Source of the DNA: Streptomyces sp. NBC_00414
GTDB taxonomy: Bacteria > Actinomycetota > Actinomycetes > Streptomycetales > Streptomycetaceae
Direction: 5' to 3'
Assembly: GCF_036038375.1 (NCBI RefSeq)
Contig: NZ_CP107935.1
Coordinates: forward strand, 868,001 to 932,000
DNA: 64,000 bases
Shown in pieces: positions 23,767 to 31,189 of this stretch. The translations under genes and the position numbers were made by a program. The notes below the pieces were generated by a model. That model saw only the letters and a list, made by a program, of their open reading frames with translations, ran no database searches and was not told where the DNA came from. Within the stretch, counting starts at the first letter, position 1; each line of letters begins with the position of its first letter.

Positions 23767-24795
23767 CTACAGGTCCTTGATCTGCGTATCGGCGACGGCG
23801 AGCGCCAGTTCGGAGCCGTAGGCGGAGGACGGCGACTGGAATCCCGGTGTGAAGGATCCTGCCAGCACCCGGCGGGCGATCTCCACGGACGACAGTTGCG
23901 TGAACCGGTACCCCGTCGGTGTGTCGATCATGGAGCGGGCCACGCTGCCGTCCCGGCCGGTGACCTCGGCGACGATCCTGCTGCGCCCGATCTGCCGCTC
24001 CCGGGCGGTCGGTCCGTCGGGCAGCGCCGAGAGGTCCAGGTCGATGGGGAGCGGCTGACCGATCTGTACGTACACCTCGATCGAGGGGATGCCCGTGGCG
24101 TAGTGACTGGTGATCAGGTCGCCCATGGACGCGGAGACGCACTCCTGCGGGCCGTCGTCGCCGAAGTCGAACGAGGCGACCCTGGGCTCGGGCAGGGTGA
24201 CGATGTCCCCGTCGGTACGCACCAGTACACCCAGGTCGCCGATGCCTTCGGTGGCGCTGACGATGGATCCGCGGGAGAACAGGTTCAGGCCCTCGGCCTC
24301 CTCGGGGGTGGCGCTGAGGAGCTTGAGCGCGAGACGCAGACCGACGGGGTCGGCGACGCGCGCCGCGGTGTGGGCGGCGACGCAGTCGCTGGGCACGACG
24401 TCCCAGCCGACGCCGGACATGACCATCACACCGGCCGCCGCGGCCTCGGTGTGCCGGGAGCGTGCCGTGGCGAACACGTCGTACTCGGCGGTGGTGTCGA
24501 GGTAGTGCACGCCGTTGTCGACGCAGGCGTCCATCAGCGGGCGGGCGGTGTCGCGGAAGGGGCCGGCCACGTTCAGGACCACGGTGATGTCCCGGAGCGC
24601 GGTGCGCAGGATCTCCGGGTCCCCGACCGTGAAGGCCCGGCTCTCCACGCCGAGTTCCTCGCCGAGCGCTGCGACGCGTTCCTGGTTCCGGCCCGCCACG
24701 ACGATGTCGAGGCCCGACTGCCTGGCGTGCTCCGCGACGAGCTTTCCGGTGTATCCGGTGGCTCCGTAGACCAGCAGGCGGGGGGTGGCTGCCAT
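23767..24795 (-). CDS. Saccharopine-dehydrogenase-like NAD(P)-binding membrane-associated oxidoreductase
   Basis: 342 residues. An N-terminal Rossmann motif (YGATGYTGKLVAEHAR) and downstream AGPFRDTARPLMDACVDNG and HYLDTTAEYDV are typical of the saccharopine dehydrogenase NADP-binding/trans-enoyl-reductase-like family. In actinobacteria these proteins are often lipid-biosynthesis oxidoreductases rather than lysine enzymes, and the C-terminal catalytic domain of true saccharopine dehydrogenase is not evident. It lies immediately downstream of the WYL regulator on the same strand. Inverted repeats at 24902-24944 precede it. Confidence 0.82.
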   Translation of the reverse strand: MAATPRLLVYGATGYTGKLVAEHARQSGLDIVVAGRNQERVAALGEELGVESRAFTVGDPEILRTALRDITVVLNVAGPFRDTARPLMDACVDNGVHYLDTTAEYDVFATARSRHTEAAAAGVMVMSGVGWDVVPSDCVAAHTAARVADPVGLRLALKLLSATPEEAEGLNLFSRGSIVSATEGIGDLGVLVRTDGDIVTLPEPRVASFDFGDDGPQECVSASMGDLITSHYATGIPSIEVYVQIGQPLPIDLDLSALPDGPTARERQIGRSRIVAEVTGRDGSVARSMIDTPTGYRFTQLSSVEIARRVLAGSFTPGFQSPSSAYGSELALAVADTQIKDL

Positions 24796-24901
24796 GGTGT
24801 GCTCCTGTACGCAGAACGAGGGCGGGGAAAGGGCCGGCAGGCCCGGCCCGAACGGCTACGCGCTCGGTGGTCCGGGCCTCGCATCCAGGCTAGGAGCAGA
24901 T

Positions 24902-24944
24902 CAGGACAGGTACGGTCCTGGTCTCTCACCGGCCGGTACCGGCC
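24902..24944. promoter_or_regulatory. Two inverted repeats upstream of the saccharopine-dehydrogenase-like gene
   Basis: CAGGAC-N7-GTCCTG (24902-24920) resembles GGACAG-type dyads seen as targets of WYL/YafY-type regulators. It overlaps the likely -35 zone of a TAGCCT -10 at 24894-24889 (minus strand). A perfect 14-bp palindrome GGCCGGTACCGGCC (24931-24944) lies next to it, close to the WYL gene's stop, and could instead be a terminator stem. Confidence 0.4.
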
Positions 24945-24956
24945 CCCGCCCGGACC

Positions 24957-25937
24957 TCACTCCTGCGCCTCGGTAGGCGGTCGAGGAGCCTCGTTGCTGC
25001 GGTACATGGCGTCGAGGCGGCCGATCAGTGCCTCGCGGACGGACTCCGGTGACAGGATCTCCAGCGGTGTGCGCAGGCTCAGGAGGTAGCCGGCGAGCTG
25101 GTCGGGGTCGGATCCGCCGATGGTGATGATCGTCGCGTCCGGTCCTTCGGCCTCATGGGTGGCGACGATGGGTGCCACCAGCCGGCGGGCGTCGTCGTAG
25201 GACAGCGGGAGCCGGACGCGCGCGAAGAAGGGGTAGCCGGTACGGGTGATGGTGTCGGCGACCAGCTGCGCGGCGTCCGGCGCGTCGGACAGTTCGACCA
25301 CCTCTCCGGTGGACCGCGCCTCGACCACGCGGTCGACACGGAACGTCCGCCAGGCCTCCCGGTCGACGTCGCGGGCCACGAAGTACCAGTGCACGCCGGT
25401 GTGGACGAGGCGGTGCGGATCGACGCTCCGGACGGTGGTGATGCCACGCATGTCGCGGTACGTGAGTGTGGTGCGCTCGGACGCCCGGCAGACAGAAGCC
25501 AGCAACAACAGCACATCGGCTGACGCCTGGGGTGGCTCGCAGCGCGGGGTGTGCTCGACGGTGGCGTCCAGGCCGGCCAGGCGCTTCGCCATCCTGGTGG
25601 GCAGGATCTGCCGCAGTTTCAGCAGGGCCGACAGCGCTGCCGGGTCGGCGCCGAGTGCCGCACCGTGCGCGGCTTCCCTGAGCGCCACGGCCACGGCGAA
25701 GACCTCGTCGTCGTCCAGGTTCAGCGGGGGCATACGGTTGCCCGCGCCGAAGCGGTAGCCGCCGCCTGGTCCCGGGACGGACTCGACCCCGTATCCCAGC
25801 TCGCGCAGCCGGTCGATGTCCCGGCGCACGGTGCGCTCGGTGACGTCCAGTTGCCGTGCCAGGTCCGCGTTCGACCAGGTGGGCCTGCTCGACAGGAGCG
25901 ACACCAGCCGCAACAGCCGGGCAGAGGTAGCGATCAT
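24957..25937 (-). CDS. HTH-WYL transcriptional regulator (YafY/DeoR-like)
   Basis: 326 residues. The N-terminal HTH_11 (about 5-60, DLARQLDVTERTVRRDIDRLRELGYGVES) is followed by a WYL domain (about 140-220, with the motif region HLVHTG-type: PHRLVHTGVHWYFVARDVD) and a WCX-like C-terminal extension (about 235-310). WYL regulators sense small molecules or single-stranded nucleic acid. It sits 9 bp downstream of the XRE regulator gene and 161 bp upstream of the saccharopine-dehydrogenase-like gene, its most likely target. Confidence 0.92.
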   Translation of the reverse strand: MIATSARLLRLVSLLSSRPTWSNADLARQLDVTERTVRRDIDRLRELGYGVESVPGPGGGYRFGAGNRMPPLNLDDDEVFAVAVALREAAHGAALGADPAALSALLKLRQILPTRMAKRLAGLDATVEHTPRCEPPQASADVLLLLASVCRASERTTLTYRDMRGITTVRSVDPHRLVHTGVHWYFVARDVDREAWRTFRVDRVVEARSTGEVVELSDAPDAAQLVADTITRTGYPFFARVRLPLSYDDARRLVAPIVATHEAEGPDATIITIGGSDPDQLAGYLLSLRTPLEILSPESVREALIGRLDAMYRSNEAPRPPTEAQE

Positions 25938-25946
25938 GGAACGACC

Positions 25947-26804
25947 CTAGCGAGGTGTGGCCCCGGTCGGCGTCTCGCTCGGGGTCTCCGCCGGGACCGT
26001 GAGGGAGGCGATCGCTTCGGCGCTCGGGCTGCCGGGCCGGGGAACTCCGACCAGGAGCTGCTGCCCGGGAGCGTCGTGGACGTCGAAGGTCTGGTACGTC
26101 AGCTCGATGCGGCCGATCCCGGGCAGGACGAAGACCTTGAACGCCCGGGTCATGTTCTCGACCTCGTTCTCCTGCCACAGGCGCTGGAACTCCGGCGACT
26201 CCTCCAGCATCTCGGACACGAGGTCGGTGATGCCGGGGTCGTTCGCGAACCGGGCCGCGTGCAGACGCAGCGCGTGCACCGTGGCGCGCGCCACCACGGG
26301 CCACTCGACGAAGACCTCCTTCGCACGGGGGTGCTGGAACAGCACCCGGACCATGTTCGGGGTGCCCTCGAAGGGCGCGAGCAGGGCGCCGGCGACGGCG
26401 TTCTTCGCGAGGACGTCGAAGGCAGGGCCGAGCACGTAGGCGGCGGCCGCGGGGAAGGCGTCCAGCAGATGCAGCAGGGAGGGGTGGACCAGGTCGCTGC
26501 TGGGGGCCCCGGTGAGCGCGGGATGCAGGCCGGCCAGCCGGAAGAGGTGGGTCCGTGCGTCGGGTGTCAGCCGCATCGCCCGGCCCACCGCGTCGACGAC
26601 CTGCGGTGAGGGGTTGCGCTCACGCCCCTGTTCCAGCCGGGCGTAGTAGTCGGCGCTCACACCGGCGAGTACGGCCACCTCTTCCCGGCGCAGCCCTTTC
26701 ACTCTGCGGCTGCCGCCACCGGCCGGCAGGCCCACGTCGGTCGGTTCGGTACGGGCACGGTTCGCTCGCAGGAAAGCGCCGAGTTCGGTCCGGGGCTGCT
26801 GCAT
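25947..26804 (-). CDS. XRE-family HTH regulator with MmyB-like ligand domain
   Basis: 285 residues. The N-terminal HTH (about 33-85) contains the subfamily hallmark RRVKGLRREEVAVLAGVSADYYARLEQGRE, only part of which is given as a motif here (GLRREEVAVLAGVS). The C-terminal domain (about 105-265) is the MmyB-like PAS-type fold common in actinobacterial paralogues, with LGPAFDVLAKN and LWQENEVENM. Many members regulate a neighbouring oxidoreductase. It is co-directional with the WYL gene (9-bp gap). The promoter region upstream contains a run of dodecamer repeats. Confidence 0.9.
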   Translation of the reverse strand: MQQPRTELGAFLRANRARTEPTDVGLPAGGGSRRVKGLRREEVAVLAGVSADYYARLEQGRERNPSPQVVDAVGRAMRLTPDARTHLFRLAGLHPALTGAPSSDLVHPSLLHLLDAFPAAAAYVLGPAFDVLAKNAVAGALLAPFEGTPNMVRVLFQHPRAKEVFVEWPVVARATVHALRLHAARFANDPGITDLVSEMLEESPEFQRLWQENEVENMTRAFKVFVLPGIGRIELTYQTFDVHDAPGQQLLVGVPRPGSPSAEAIASLTVPAETPSETPTGATPR

Positions 26805-26868
26805 TTTCCAACCTGTCGACTGGGGCGTACGGCGGGCGGTGACGGCGAGGAGCGCCGGCGCCCCGCTC

Positions 26869-26950
26869 CCTGGTCCTGCTCCTGGTCCTGCTCCTGGCCC
26901 TGCTCCTGGTCCTGGTCTTGAATCAGGTCCTGAATCAGGTCCTGGGTCTA
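26869..26950. repeat. Dodecamer microsatellite-like repeat (CCTGGTCCTGCT, then GAATCAGGTCCT)
   Basis: About four imperfect 12-bp units CCTGGTCCTGCT are followed by two or three 12-bp units GAATCAGGTCCT. They lie between the XRE start and the TetR stop. There is no coding potential; it is a slippage-prone spacer and may vary between strains. Confidence 0.7.
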
Positions 26951-26953
26951 GTC

Positions 26954-27553
26954 CTACCGGGCTTTCCGCCCGTCGGCGATGACCGAGCGGGCGGTGCGCA
27001 TCAGATGCTCACGCACCGAGGCGGGATCGTCCAGGTCTCCCCCGGCCATCGCGCCGTCCCGCAGGAGCACCAGAGCGGCGGTGGTGTGTTCGCTGTCGGA
27101 GCAGCCCGCGGCGGTCACGAGGTTCAGGACCGTCTGCCGGAACCAGGTCCGGTGTGCCTGGACCGCCAGCCGGACGGGGTGCTCGGGGTCGGGGTACTCG
27201 GCAGCCGCGTTGATGAACGGGCAGCCGCGGAAATCGGGGCCGCAGATCTCCTCCCCGATACCGGCCATAATCATGACGAGAAGCGCCTCGGGGTCGGTGC
27301 TGGCCCGGAACGCCTCCGTCACCAGTGCCCTGATCTGCTGGTCGCGCTGCTCCACATGGGCGAGCACGAGGTCTTCCTTGCTGGGGAAGTGCCGGTAGAA
27401 GGTGGCCCTGGTGACCTGGGCCTCGGCGACGATGCGGTCCACGCCGACATGGCGGATGCCGTCGGCGTAGAAGATGGCGGAGGCCGTCTCCAGGAGCCGG
27501 GCGCGGGCCGGAGACGGTGTTCCAGAAGCTTGGGGCGAGATCACGTCCCCCAC
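26954..27553 (-). CDS. TetR-family regulator of the divergent hydrolase
   Basis: 199 residues. The HTH (about 17-63) contains VDRIVAEAQVTRATFYRHFPSKEDL, shown here by the core VTRATFYRHF. The C-terminal domain has the TetR_C_33-like FRGCPFINAAAEYPDPEHPV segment with a conserved Cys. The start is GTG 27553 with a TAGGGT -10 just upstream, so translation could be leaderless. A GAACGACCGTTC near-palindrome (27561-27572) overlaps this promoter. The gene diverges from a secreted alpha/beta hydrolase that has a strong palindrome before it. This family often controls detoxification genes. Confidence 0.9.
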   Translation of the reverse strand: MGDVISPQASGTPSPARARLLETASAIFYADGIRHVGVDRIVAEAQVTRATFYRHFPSKEDLVLAHVEQRDQQIRALVTEAFRASTDPEALLVMIMAGIGEEICGPDFRGCPFINAAAEYPDPEHPVRLAVQAHRTWFRQTVLNLVTAAGCSDSEHTTAALVLLRDGAMAGGDLDDPASVREHLMRTARSVIADGRKAR

Positions 27554-27560
27554 CCTACAG

Positions 27561-27572
27561 GAACGACCGTTC
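27561..27572. promoter_or_regulatory. TetR-type operator at the TetR promoter
   Basis: GAACGACCGTTC is a near-palindrome (10 of 12 bases) immediately upstream of a TAGGGT -10 on the minus strand, 8 bp from the TetR start. The placement fits autorepression. It shares the GAAC...GTTC half-site style with the core of the larger palindrome at 27739-27770. Confidence 0.4.
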
Positions 27573-27738
27573 TCTCCGCAGGCCAGTCGGGCGCCGCGGA
27601 TGACCGCCTTCCGACCCCCTCCCGATCGGCCTTCATCACCCCACCATCACCAGGCAGTTAATGCCCGGAACGCACCAGCCACACCGGCCGCCGGTGACTC
27701 ATCCCTTACGTTGACCCCCACGAGAGCGCGCGCTACCT

Positions 27739-27770
27739 TCCAGGGAGACAGAACATTCTGTCTCCCTGGA
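27739..27770. promoter_or_regulatory. Long perfect inverted repeat upstream of the secreted hydrolase
   Basis: The arms TCCAGGGAGACAGAA and TTCTGTCTCCCTGGA (15 bp each) are perfectly complementary around a 2-nt centre. The element ends 46 bp before the hydrolase ATG. Length and position fit a TetR-family operator, with the GACAGAAC/ATTCTGTC core as a typical half-site pair. There is no T-tract, so a terminator is unlikely. Confidence 0.65.
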
Positions 27771-27816
27771 GGCCGGATCTCCGGTCTCCCCTGCCCTTCA
27801 TGAGACGAGGCACGAC

Positions 27817-28704
27817 ATGTCCCGACGTCACAGCCCCACCGCAGACCGATCACGCCGCGCGGTACTCGCGGTCGTCGGCGCCACCGCCCTGGCCGCCGCT
27901 GCCGTACCGGCCGTCGCCTTCGGCGCCTCGGGCGAGACGAGGAAGACCACCTCGGCCGCCACCGCCGCCTCGCACTCCACGCACTCCACGCCGAAGCCGA
28001 CCGTGCTGCTCGTGCACGGGGCCTGGGCCGACTCCTCCAGCTGGAGCCCGGTGGTCGACCGGCTGCAGGCCCAGGGATATCCCGTACAGGCGGTCGCAAA
28101 CCCCCTGCGTGGGCTCGCCTCGGACGCGGCGTACGTGCGGAGCCGGATCGAGAGCGTCCAGGGCCCTGTCGTCCTGGTCGGCCACTCCTACGGCGGCGCG
28201 GTCATCAGCAAGGCGGCCGCGGACGAGCCCCAGGTGAAGGCACTCGTCTATGTGGCGGCCTTCGCCCCCGCCGAGGGCGAGTCGCTCGGCGCGCTGGCCG
28301 CCAGGAATCCGGGCTCCCACGCCACTCCTGACGCGCTGAACCCCGTCCCCTTCGACCTGGGCGACGGCGCGAACGGCGTGGACCTCTACATCAAGCCCGA
28401 CAAGTACCGTGACGTGTTCGCGGGTTCGCTGTCCGCGAGCCGGGCCAACAGCCTGGCCGCCGTCCAACGGCCCATCAGCGCCGCGACTCTGGAGGAGACC
28501 GCGACGAGTGCCGCCTGGAAGGACATCCCCTCCTGGTACCTGGTGACCCGCCAGGACCATGCCCTGCCCCCGGCCACCCAGCGCTTCATGGCCGAACGTG
28601 CCCACGCGCACACCACCGAGGTCGACGCGCCCCACGCCGTGATGCTCACCCGCCCGGACACCGTGGCCGGTCTGATCCGTCACGCCGCGACGGCCACCCG
28701 CTGA
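27817..28704 (+). CDS. Secreted alpha/beta hydrolase (EstC-like)
   Basis: 295 residues. The N-terminus has a twin-arginine-like signal (DRSRRAVLAVVG followed by an Ala-rich hydrophobic stretch to about residue 37). The mature fold has the oxyanion-loop HGAWADSSSW, nucleophile Ser124 in VGHSYGG, an acid in TRQDHALP and His in DAPHAVML. This matches the salicylate-esterase/EstC-like group of alpha/beta hydrolases. It is divergent from the TetR gene and lies downstream of the 27739-27770 palindrome, so it is probably induced by the TetR ligand. The substrate is an ester or similar compound outside the cell. Confidence 0.88.
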   Translation: MSRRHSPTADRSRRAVLAVVGATALAAAAVPAVAFGASGETRKTTSAATAASHSTHSTPKPTVLLVHGAWADSSSWSPVVDRLQAQGYPVQAVANPLRGLASDAAYVRSRIESVQGPVVLVGHSYGGAVISKAAADEPQVKALVYVAAFAPAEGESLGALAARNPGSHATPDALNPVPFDLGDGANGVDLYIKPDKYRDVFAGSLSASRANSLAAVQRPISAATLEETATSAAWKDIPSWYLVTRQDHALPPATQRFMAERAHAHTTEVDAPHAVMLTRPDTVAGLIRHAATATR

Positions 28705-28755
28705 ACGACGCCGACCGCTGAGCGACGCCGACGCTTCCGAAGACGGCGGCGGGCT

Positions 28756-29274
28756 TCAGCCGGTGATGTCGTTGATGCCGGCGGCTCCGGTGCTGCCGGT
28801 GGCGCCGTTCGCGGGGGTGTCGGACAGGGCGATGCGGGCCGTTATGCGCTTGCCGACCGGCTCTCGCTGGATCCTCAGGTCCTGGGCCACGGCCTTCACG
28901 ATCTCCAGGCCGTGCTGGCCGACCCTGCCCGCGTCGGCGGCATGGGCCTCGGGGACCGTCGGGTCGCTGTCCCACACGATGACGTCCACGGTCTCAAGGG
29001 TGACGCGCAGCTCCATCAGGACGGGGCCGGGGGCGTATTTGCAGGCGTTGGTGACCAGTTCACTGACCACCAGCTGGGTCAGATCCATCACACGGGCGGT
29101 CATGGACGCCTGGCGCTCGGCGCGAACCCTTTCGAGGAAGGCGGTGGCGTGGTGGCGGGCATCGGCGATGCATCCGTCATCGCCGCCTATGGCGTAGCCG
29201 GTCTGCATCAGCTGTCTGTCCGACCCTGTACAGCCGTCACCGTCGTCGTGGGGTCCCACCGGCATCGCCCTCAT
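28756..29274 (-). CDS. Anti-sigma-factor-type ATP-binding kinase (HATPase_c_2)
   Basis: 172 residues with a single GHKL-type ATPase domain like RsbW/SpoIIAB-family proteins of Streptomyces. It has N-box SELVTNACKYAPGP, a G1-like VWDSDPTVP and G2-like GQHGLEIVKAVA. Such proteins bind a sigma factor or phosphorylate a STAS-domain antagonist. The gene diverges from a STAS antagonist gene, which is the natural partner. It converges on the hydrolase gene with a 51-bp gap. The C-terminal tail is a low-complexity Gly/Ala/Thr stretch. Confidence 0.9.
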   Translation of the reverse strand: MRAMPVGPHDDGDGCTGSDRQLMQTGYAIGGDDGCIADARHHATAFLERVRAERQASMTARVMDLTQLVVSELVTNACKYAPGPVLMELRVTLETVDVIVWDSDPTVPEAHAADAGRVGQHGLEIVKAVAQDLRIQREPVGKRITARIALSDTPANGATGSTGAAGINDITG

Positions 29275-29442
29275 TCTCCGTTCACAGGCGCTCCGCTACC
29301 CGTCGTCCGGTCTTTCATGCATCGTACAAATGTGCTCTCCGGCACAGTTGTGTGGGTGCAGGAGGTGACGCGTTCGGGCAGAATGGGCGCGCACCTCATG
29401 GCCCGGGGCAAGTCCGGGCACACAACCGCAGTCGAGGAGACG

Positions 29443-29808
29443 GTGACCCCCATTCAGAGCGTGGATCAGCCAGACCAGCTCTCCGTCGAGCACTCCGCGA
29501 TCGACGGCATCCGTGTCGTGACCGTGCGGGGCGAGATCGACCACACCGTCAAGGACACGCTCAGCGAGGCCCTGCTGTCGTCCGACAGCGCGACGTACCC
29601 GCGGACGGTGGTCGACCTCAGCGGAGTGACCTTCATGGACTCCAGCGGGATCAGCGTCTTCATCAGTGCCTACCAGGCCGTGAGTGACACCGAGGGCTGG
29701 CTGCGGATCGCCGGCGCCCAGGAATCCGTGCTGCGGATCCTGCAGATCGTCGGCATGGACACCCTCATCAGCTGCCACCCCACCGTCGAACAGGCTCTGA
29801 ACGCCTGA
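29443..29808 (+). CDS. STAS-domain anti-sigma-factor antagonist
   Basis: About 121 residues, nearly all one STAS domain. Beta strands surround VRGEIDHTVKDTLSEAL, and DLSGVTFMDSSGISVFISA carries the phosphorylatable serine. GTG 29443 is chosen with GAGGAG at 29434-29439. Upstream in-frame ATGs (29318 and others) would add an unlikely N-terminus. Divergent from the HATPase-type kinase gene, it forms a predicted partner-switching pair controlling a sigma factor not present in the window. Confidence 0.9.
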   Translation: MTPIQSVDQPDQLSVEHSAIDGIRVVTVRGEIDHTVKDTLSEALLSSDSATYPRTVVDLSGVTFMDSSGISVFISAYQAVSDTEGWLRIAGAQESVLRILQIVGMDTLISCHPTVEQALNA

Positions 29809-29847
29809 GCACCCCCGCGCGCGGTCCGCCGCCGACCATGCCTTTCC

Positions 29848-29896
29848 CGACTGGTCGGCAAGGCCGACTGGTCGGCAAGGCCGACTGGTCGGCAGG
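29848..29896. repeat. Three tandem 17-bp repeats, each with a CCGACTGGTCGG palindrome
   Basis: The unit CGACTGGTCGGCAAGGC is present twice in full and once truncated. Each copy centres on the inverted repeat CCGAC-TG-GTCGG (first copy CCCGACTGGTCGG), so three palindromes lie 17 bp apart, 32-80 bp upstream of the epoxide hydrolase ATG. This looks like a multi-site operator; no regulator gene lies adjacent. Confidence 0.65.
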
Positions 29897-29927
29897 TGGG
29901 CGGGCAGCGCCGCGTAGCATGCGTGCC

Positions 29928-31103
29928 ATGTCGGACGTATCGCCTCAGCCGGAGCCGTTCACCCCGCAGGCCGAGCCCGCGGCACTCGAGGATCTCCGCA
30001 CACGGCTGCGCGCCACACGCTGGCCGGACGCCCCCGAGGACGCCGGGTGGTCCCTCGGAACCGATGTCGGCTACCTCCGTGAACTCGTCGCCCACTGGGC
30101 GGACAAGTTCGACTGGCGAGCGCAGGAGGCCGCGCTCGCCCGGCTCCCCCGCTTCCGCGTCCGGGTCGGCGGGCTGGGCATCCACTTCGTGCACGCCCGG
30201 GCCGTCGCGCCGACCGGCCCCGTGCTGCCGCTGGTCCTGAGCCACGGCTGGCCGGACTCGTTCTGGCGCTATTCGAAGGTCGTCCCGCTGCTGACCGATC
30301 CCGGTGCGCACGGCGCCGATCCCGCCGACGCGTTCGACGTGGTCGTGCCCGACATGCCGGGCTACGGGTACTCGGACCGTCCCGCCGGCCCGCCGCTCGA
30401 CTCCATCGACGTCGCCGGTCTGTGGGCCGAACTCATGGACGTCCTCGGCTACGCGCGCTTCGGCGCGGCGGGCGGTGACGTAGGCAGCCACGTGAGCCGC
30501 TATCTCGCGCTCGACCACCCCGAGCGGGTCGTGGCCGTCCACCGGATGGACGGAGGTCTGCCCGTCTTCACCGGCGACCCGGCCGAGCTGACACCGCAGG
30601 AGCGCGCCTGGTTCGAGAACGCCGCGGCGTGGGGCGCGAGCGAGGGCGCGTACGGCGCGGTCCACCGCACGCGGCCCCAGACCGCCGCCGCCGGGCTCAA
30701 CGACTCGCCCGCCGGGCTGGCCGCGTGGATCGTCGAGAAGCTGCGGGCGTGGAGCGACTGCGGCGGCGACATCGAGCGGAGCTTCACGAAGGACGAGATC
30801 CTGACGAACATCACGCTCTACTGGCTCACCGGGACGATCGGTTCGTCCATGCGCATGTACAACGCGAACAGCGCGATCCCGTCCGAGCAGCTCACCCGCC
30901 GGGTCGACGTCCCGTCCGGTTTCTCGCTCTTCCAGGGCGACATCGTCCGCCCGCCGAAGGCGTGGCTGGAGCGCACGACCAATGCCGTGTACGTGACCGA
31001 GCCCGCGCGCGGTGGGCACTTCGCGCCGTTCGAGGAGCCCGAGCTCTACGCGGAGGAACTGCGCGCCTTCTTCCGTCCCTACCGGGCGGCGGCGACAGGC
31101 TGA
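29928..31103 (+). CDS. Epoxide hydrolase (EHN-type, alpha/beta fold)
   Basis: 391 residues. The N-terminal EHN extension (about 10-115, FTPQAEPAALEDLRTRLRATRWPD) precedes an alpha/beta-hydrolase core. It has oxyanion motif HGWPDSFW, nucleophile Asp184 in GGDVGSH, and catalytic His in GGHFAPFEEPE near residue 365. This is the microsomal-epoxide-hydrolase-like family that opens epoxides to diols. ATG 29928 is preferred; ATG 29919 is in frame too. Three tandem palindromes lie upstream. It converges on the STAND regulator gene. Confidence 0.92.
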   Translation: MSDVSPQPEPFTPQAEPAALEDLRTRLRATRWPDAPEDAGWSLGTDVGYLRELVAHWADKFDWRAQEAALARLPRFRVRVGGLGIHFVHARAVAPTGPVLPLVLSHGWPDSFWRYSKVVPLLTDPGAHGADPADAFDVVVPDMPGYGYSDRPAGPPLDSIDVAGLWAELMDVLGYARFGAAGGDVGSHVSRYLALDHPERVVAVHRMDGGLPVFTGDPAELTPQERAWFENAAAWGASEGAYGAVHRTRPQTAAAGLNDSPAGLAAWIVEKLRAWSDCGGDIERSFTKDEILTNITLYWLTGTIGSSMRMYNANSAIPSEQLTRRVDVPSGFSLFQGDIVRPPKAWLERTTNAVYVTEPARGGHFAPFEEPELYAEELRAFFRPYRAAATG

Positions 31104-31189
31104 GGACACTGCCGCAGACGCCGCAGATGTCGCGGACGCCGTAGACGTGGACACCGTGGACGTGGGCATCGTGGACGTCGTGGGTGCCG

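Noticed and set aside
31104..31189. Repeat-like GACGCCG/GTGGACGTG stretch between epoxide hydrolase and STAND genes considered as a terminator or array
   Set aside because: No stable dyad; simple low-complexity sequence between convergent genes.
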